A DNA stretch of 64,000 nt from Chloroflexota bacterium (lineage in GTDB: Bacteria; Chloroflexota; Dehalococcoidia; Lucifugimonadales; JACPCL1). The stretch spans positions 1 to 64,000 of the forward strand of contig JACPCL010000037.1 of the NCBI GenBank assembly GCA_016179765.1, written 5' to 3'. The translations under genes and the position numbers were made by a program. The notes beneath the pieces are model-generated. The model did no database searches. It was not told the origin of the DNA and saw nothing but the letters and a program-made list of their open reading frames with translations. The stretch's first letter is position 1; every line of letters begins with the position of its first letter. Shown in pieces: positions 61,210-64,000 of this stretch.

Positions 61210-62295
61210 ATGCACATTGGCATCATCGGCATCACCAAAAGCGGCAAGACCACCGTCTATAGCGCCCTCATCCGCTCCGCCGCTACCCAAGCCACCGGCC
61301 AGATGAACCTGGGCGTCGCCAAGGTCGTTGACCCCCGCCTGGACAGGCTCACCGCCATCTTCAAGCCCAAACGCCAGGTGTACGCCGAGGTCCGCTACGT
61401 GGACATCCCTGGCGCCCCCGAGGGCCTGGGGAAGAGCCAGGGCATCGGCGGCGAATACCTGAACGCCCTCCAGCGGACGGACGCCCTCCTGCACGTTGTC
61501 CGCGCCTTCACCGACCCGGCGGTCCCCCACATCAACGGCTCCGTTGACCCCTACAGGGACGTCACCGCCATGGATATGGAGTTGGCCTTCTCCGACCTGG
61601 CTATCATTGAGCGGCGGTTCAAGCGGCTGGAGGCGGACCTCAAAGGGGCCAAACCCCAGGAACGGGAGCACGCAAAAAAAGAGACCGCCCTCCTTGAGCG
61701 ACTGAGGGATGGCCTGGCCTCCGACGTGCCCATCCGCCAGCAGGACGTCTCCGCCGAGGAGCACAAGACCATCAGCAACTACCAGTTCCTCACCGCCAAG
61801 CCCCTCTTCATCATTTTCAACATCGGCGAAGAGCAGCTTCCCCAGGCCACAAGGCTAGAGGAGGAGATGCACAAGCGCCTGGCGAAGCCTAGCGTGCAGC
61901 TCGCGGCCCTGTGCGGCAAGCTGGAGACGGAGCTGGGCCAGATGACCCCAGAGGAGGAAGGGGAGTTTCGCGCCTCCATGGGCGCTGGCGAGTCTGCCGC
62001 GGCGCGGGTCATCCGCCTCTCCTACGAGCTGGTGGGCCTGGTCTCCTTCTTCACCGTAGGCGATGACGAGTGCCGCGCCTGGACCATCCCCTTGGGCACG
62101 TCAGCGGTGAAGGCCGCGGGCCAGATTCATTCGGACATAGAGCGCGGCTTCATCCGGGCCGAGCTGGTGGCCTACAACGACTTCCTGAAGGCTGGCAGCC
62201 TTCCCAACGCTCGCCGCCAGGGCCTACTGCGACTGGAAGGCAAGACCTACACCGTCAAGGACGGCGACATCATCAACTTCCTGTTCAACGTATGA
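61210..62295 (+). CDS. ychF: YchF/OLA1-like P-loop NTPase with TGS-type C terminus
   Basis: A 361-residue P-loop protein close to YchF. The G1 loop GITKSGKTT is unlike the normal GLPNVGKST, the G3-like segment is DIPGAPEGLGKSQGIGGEYL, and the G4-like NIGEEQ replaces N-x-x-E (NMNE). The C-terminal DECRAWTIPLGTSAVKAAGQ then IHSDIERGFIRAELVAYNDF and LRLEGKTYTVKDGDIINFLF are typical YchF. YchF proteins prefer ATP and associate with ribosomes. With the altered G1 it may be a paralog rather than the housekeeping copy. It overlaps hemW by four bases. Confidence 0.85.
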   Translation: MHIGIIGITKSGKTTVYSALIRSAATQATGQMNLGVAKVVDPRLDRLTAIFKPKRQVYAEVRYVDIPGAPEGLGKSQGIGGEYLNALQRTDALLHVVRAFTDPAVPHINGSVDPYRDVTAMDMELAFSDLAIIERRFKRLEADLKGAKPQEREHAKKETALLERLRDGLASDVPIRQQDVSAEEHKTISNYQFLTAKPLFIIFNIGEEQLPQATRLEEEMHKRLAKPSVQLAALCGKLETELGQMTPEEEGEFRASMGAGESAAARVIRLSYELVGLVSFFTVGDDECRAWTIPLGTSAVKAAGQIHSDIERGFIRAELVAYNDFLKAGSLPNARRQGLLRLEGKTYTVKDGDIINFLFNV

Positions 62296-63536
62296 GCCAT
62301 CCCATCGCCCTTTACCTCCATATACCCTTTTGCGAGACCAAGTGCCCCTACTGCGACTTCAACACCTACGCAGGCATAGAACCGCTGATTCCGCAGTACG
62401 TGGACGCCCTGGCCGAAGAGCTCCGCCTGTGGGGTCAGGCCCTGGCAGACTCCCCAAAGGTCAAGGTAATCCTCCCACCCCAAAAGAGTAGTGAGGGTCG
62501 GCGCGTCCCACAGCAGGTGGGAACCATCTTCTTTGGCGGCGGCACACCTTCCTACCTGCCGCCTCAGCACATCCAGCGCCTCATGGATACGGCCCGTGCC
62601 TCCTTCCACCTGCTGCCTGACGCCGAAGCCACCCTGGAGAGCAACCCCGGCGACGTCACCCCAGAACGCCTGGCCGCCTGGCGACAGGCCGGCATCAACC
62701 GCCTTTCCATCGGCGTACAGAGCCTGGACGACGGCCTGCTGTCCTTGCTGGGCCGCCGCCACACCTCCGCGGAAGCGGTGCAGGCGTACCGCAACGCCCG
62801 GGCCGCCGGCTTCACCAACGTCAACCTTGACCTCATGTTCGGCCTGCCCCGTCAGACCCTGGCCCAGTGGCGGGACACCCTGGCTCCCATCCTGGACCTG
62901 CGCCCAGAGCACCTCTCCATGTACTGCCTCACCCTGGAAGAGGGCACGCCCCTGTGGGCCTGGGTGCGCTCCGGCGCCGTGCCCGAGCCGGACCCAGACC
63001 TGGCAGCGGACATGTACCTCCTGGCCCAGGAGCTAGCGGAGGCGGCAGGCTACGACCACTACGAGATCTCCAACTGGGCGCTGCCCGGCTACGAGGCCCG
63101 CCACAACCTGGCCTACTGGCGCAGCCAGCCCTACCTGGGCGTCGGCCCCGGTGCCCACTCCTACCTGGACGGCTATCGCTTCGCCGTCGCCAAGTCGCCA
63201 CGGACGTACATCCAGCAGGTGCGGGAGTGCAGCAGCCTTCCCGCCTCCCTGTGGACGCCCCAGGCCTTGAAAGAGCGGGGACTGCTGGAATCGTCGGAGG
63301 CCATAGACGCGCGAACAGCCAGGGGGGAGACCATGATGATGGGCCTGCGCCTCTCCGAGGGTGTAGCCGATGCGGCCTTCCGTGGGCGGTTCGGCGTGGG
63401 CCTGCGGGAGACCTATGCCTCACAGATACTGGACCTGGAGGAGGTGGGCCTGCTGTGCTGGGAAGGCGACTGTCTGAAGCTGACCGCCCGGGGCAAGCTC
63501 CTGGGCAACGAGGTGTTCCAGCGGTTCCTGGGTTAG
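62292..63536 (+). CDS. hemW: radical SAM heme chaperone HemW
   Basis: A 414-residue radical SAM protein from MSHPIALYLHIPFCETKCPY. The cluster motif CETKCPYCDF (C-x3-C-x2-C then x-F) marks HemW rather than the coproporphyrinogen dehydrogenase HemN, which has a fourth cysteine. Further elements: FFGGGTPSYLPP, ESNPGDVT, RLSIGVQSLDDGLLSLLGRR and VNLDLMFGLPRQT. A short insertion (ILPPQKSSEGRRVPQQ) precedes the GGGTPS motif. The ATG overlaps the ychF stop (ATGA). HemW helps load heme onto respiratory proteins, which fits a genome with an oxidase. Confidence 0.93.
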   Translation: MSHPIALYLHIPFCETKCPYCDFNTYAGIEPLIPQYVDALAEELRLWGQALADSPKVKVILPPQKSSEGRRVPQQVGTIFFGGGTPSYLPPQHIQRLMDTARASFHLLPDAEATLESNPGDVTPERLAAWRQAGINRLSIGVQSLDDGLLSLLGRRHTSAEAVQAYRNARAAGFTNVNLDLMFGLPRQTLAQWRDTLAPILDLRPEHLSMYCLTLEEGTPLWAWVRSGAVPEPDPDLAADMYLLAQELAEAAGYDHYEISNWALPGYEARHNLAYWRSQPYLGVGPGAHSYLDGYRFAVAKSPRTYIQQVRECSSLPASLWTPQALKERGLLESSEAIDARTARGETMMMGLRLSEGVADAAFRGRFGVGLRETYASQILDLEEVGLLCWEGDCLKLTARGKLLGNEVFQRFLG

Positions 63537-63592
63537 GTGTACGTGGCATTGGTGCAAGGGCGCGGATACCATGCCCCTACCGGTCTCGCGGT

Positions 63593-64000
63593 CTAGCCCT
63601 GCTGGCCCTCCCCCCTGCTCTCCTTGATGAACGGCAAAAATATCGCTGCCGCTATCAGACGCGCGATGCCCGAGATGAGAAATAGGGTCATGAGGGGATA
63701 GGCGAAGAGGGTTGGGACGTGGTTGGCTAGGACGCCGCCAAGGACGGCCCCCAGAAAGAGGCCCACACCCCCGAAGGCCGCCAGGTAACCCACCACCCGC
63801 GCCCGCTGGCCTGGCGGCGTAGCCTCATACACGTAGTTCAGTGAACACAGGGCAAAGCCGCTCCAGGAGAGGCCGCCAATGACATTGATGAGCATGAGGA
63901 AGGGCGGCTGCTGAGAGACCAGCCACAGAAAGGGCATAGAGCACAAGCCCAGCCCTGTGATGCGTATCACCCTCACGTTGCCGTGCCTATCGGCGTAGAG
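63593..64000 (-). CDS. MFS transporter, C-terminal part (runs off the right edge)
   Basis: The frame ending at TAG 63593-63595 stays open to base 64000. The visible 135 residues contain LYADRHGNVRVIRITGLGLC, the loop 8-9 signature of major facilitator proteins, followed by four to five hydrophobic helices (SQQPPFLMLINVIGGLSWSG; VVGYLAAFGGVGLFLGAVLG; TLFAYPLMTLFLISGIARLI) and a short basic tail. The start is outside the window, so substrate cannot be judged. Confidence 0.85.
   Translation of the reverse strand, partial: LYADRHGNVRVIRITGLGLCSMPFLWLVSQQPPFLMLINVIGGLSWSGFALCSLNYVYEATPPGQRARVVGYLAAFGGVGLFLGAVLGGVLANHVPTLFAYPLMTLFLISGIARLIAAAIFLPFIKESRGEGQQG

Overview
The window reads as a high-GC (roughly 60 percent) bacterial chromosome segment, most likely from a Chloroflexota bacterium of the Dehalococcoidia type. 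This is inferred from the content: Thr-Pro-rich linkers in several surface proteins, a DUF5667/DUF4382/DUF5666-type anti-sigma candidate, an 11-subunit complex I without NuoEFG, a complete-looking aa3-type oxidase set, a stand-alone TrpB2, and intergenic spaces crowded with palindromic dispersed repeats. No rRNA, tRNA, CRISPR array or prophage was seen. A phylogenetic placement was not possible here.

Region 1 (1-9500, minus strand) is a tryptophan block. A sigma70-like promoter and a T-box leader with a UGG (Trp) specifier precede a PHA-granule-region-like small gene, trpB2, a four-helix-bundle (23S-IVP-like) gene framed by inverted repeats, trpS, a small GIY-YIG-like gene, trpE, trpG, a HicB-like pair, a membrane protein and trpD. 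TrpD lacks about 40 internal residues that normally carry anthranilate-binding residues.

Region 2 (9500-19400) is an accessory and cell-surface block: a GIY-YIG protein next to an IS1380-like relic, then minus-strand genes for a Thr-Pro-rich membrane-anchored protein, an 837-residue exported protein built from about 33 units of 18 residues, a miniature membrane protein with related units, another membrane-anchored protein, transposase and other relics, a class D/E-like sortase and a PAC2-family protein.

Region 3 (19400-27400) is a menaquinone cluster: menA-menB, menC (opposite strand), and a tightly overlapping tetR-menF-menD-menH operon with a palindromic operator at its promoter. MenE is not in the window.

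Region 4 (27400-35500, plus strand) has a sulfite/nitrite reductase with Fe-S cysteine sets in both halves, an ECF sigma factor with a 900-residue membrane partner, a zinc alcohol dehydrogenase and a lone type IV pilin-like protein. Region 5 (35500-42100) has coxBADC (minus) with a CRP/FNR-like site upstream, a PAS-LuxR regulator, a zinc-ribbon protein and a MoxR/Mg-chelatase-like AAA+ ATPase without its usual VWA partner.

Region 6 (42400-53700, minus) is nuoABCDHIJKLMN with a small DUF2007-like gene inside, driven from a good promoter at 53704-53733. Region 7 (53700-64000) has a VWA lipoprotein, a PHP phosphoesterase, a solitary Opp/Dpp-type ATPase, holA, a Ser/Thr kinase with a PQQ-type propeller sensor, a YchF-like GTPase, hemW and the C-terminal part of an MFS transporter that runs off the edge. 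Together the menaquinone genes, complex I and the oxidase describe an aerobic menaquinone-based respiratory chain; the quinol:cytochrome c step is not encoded here.
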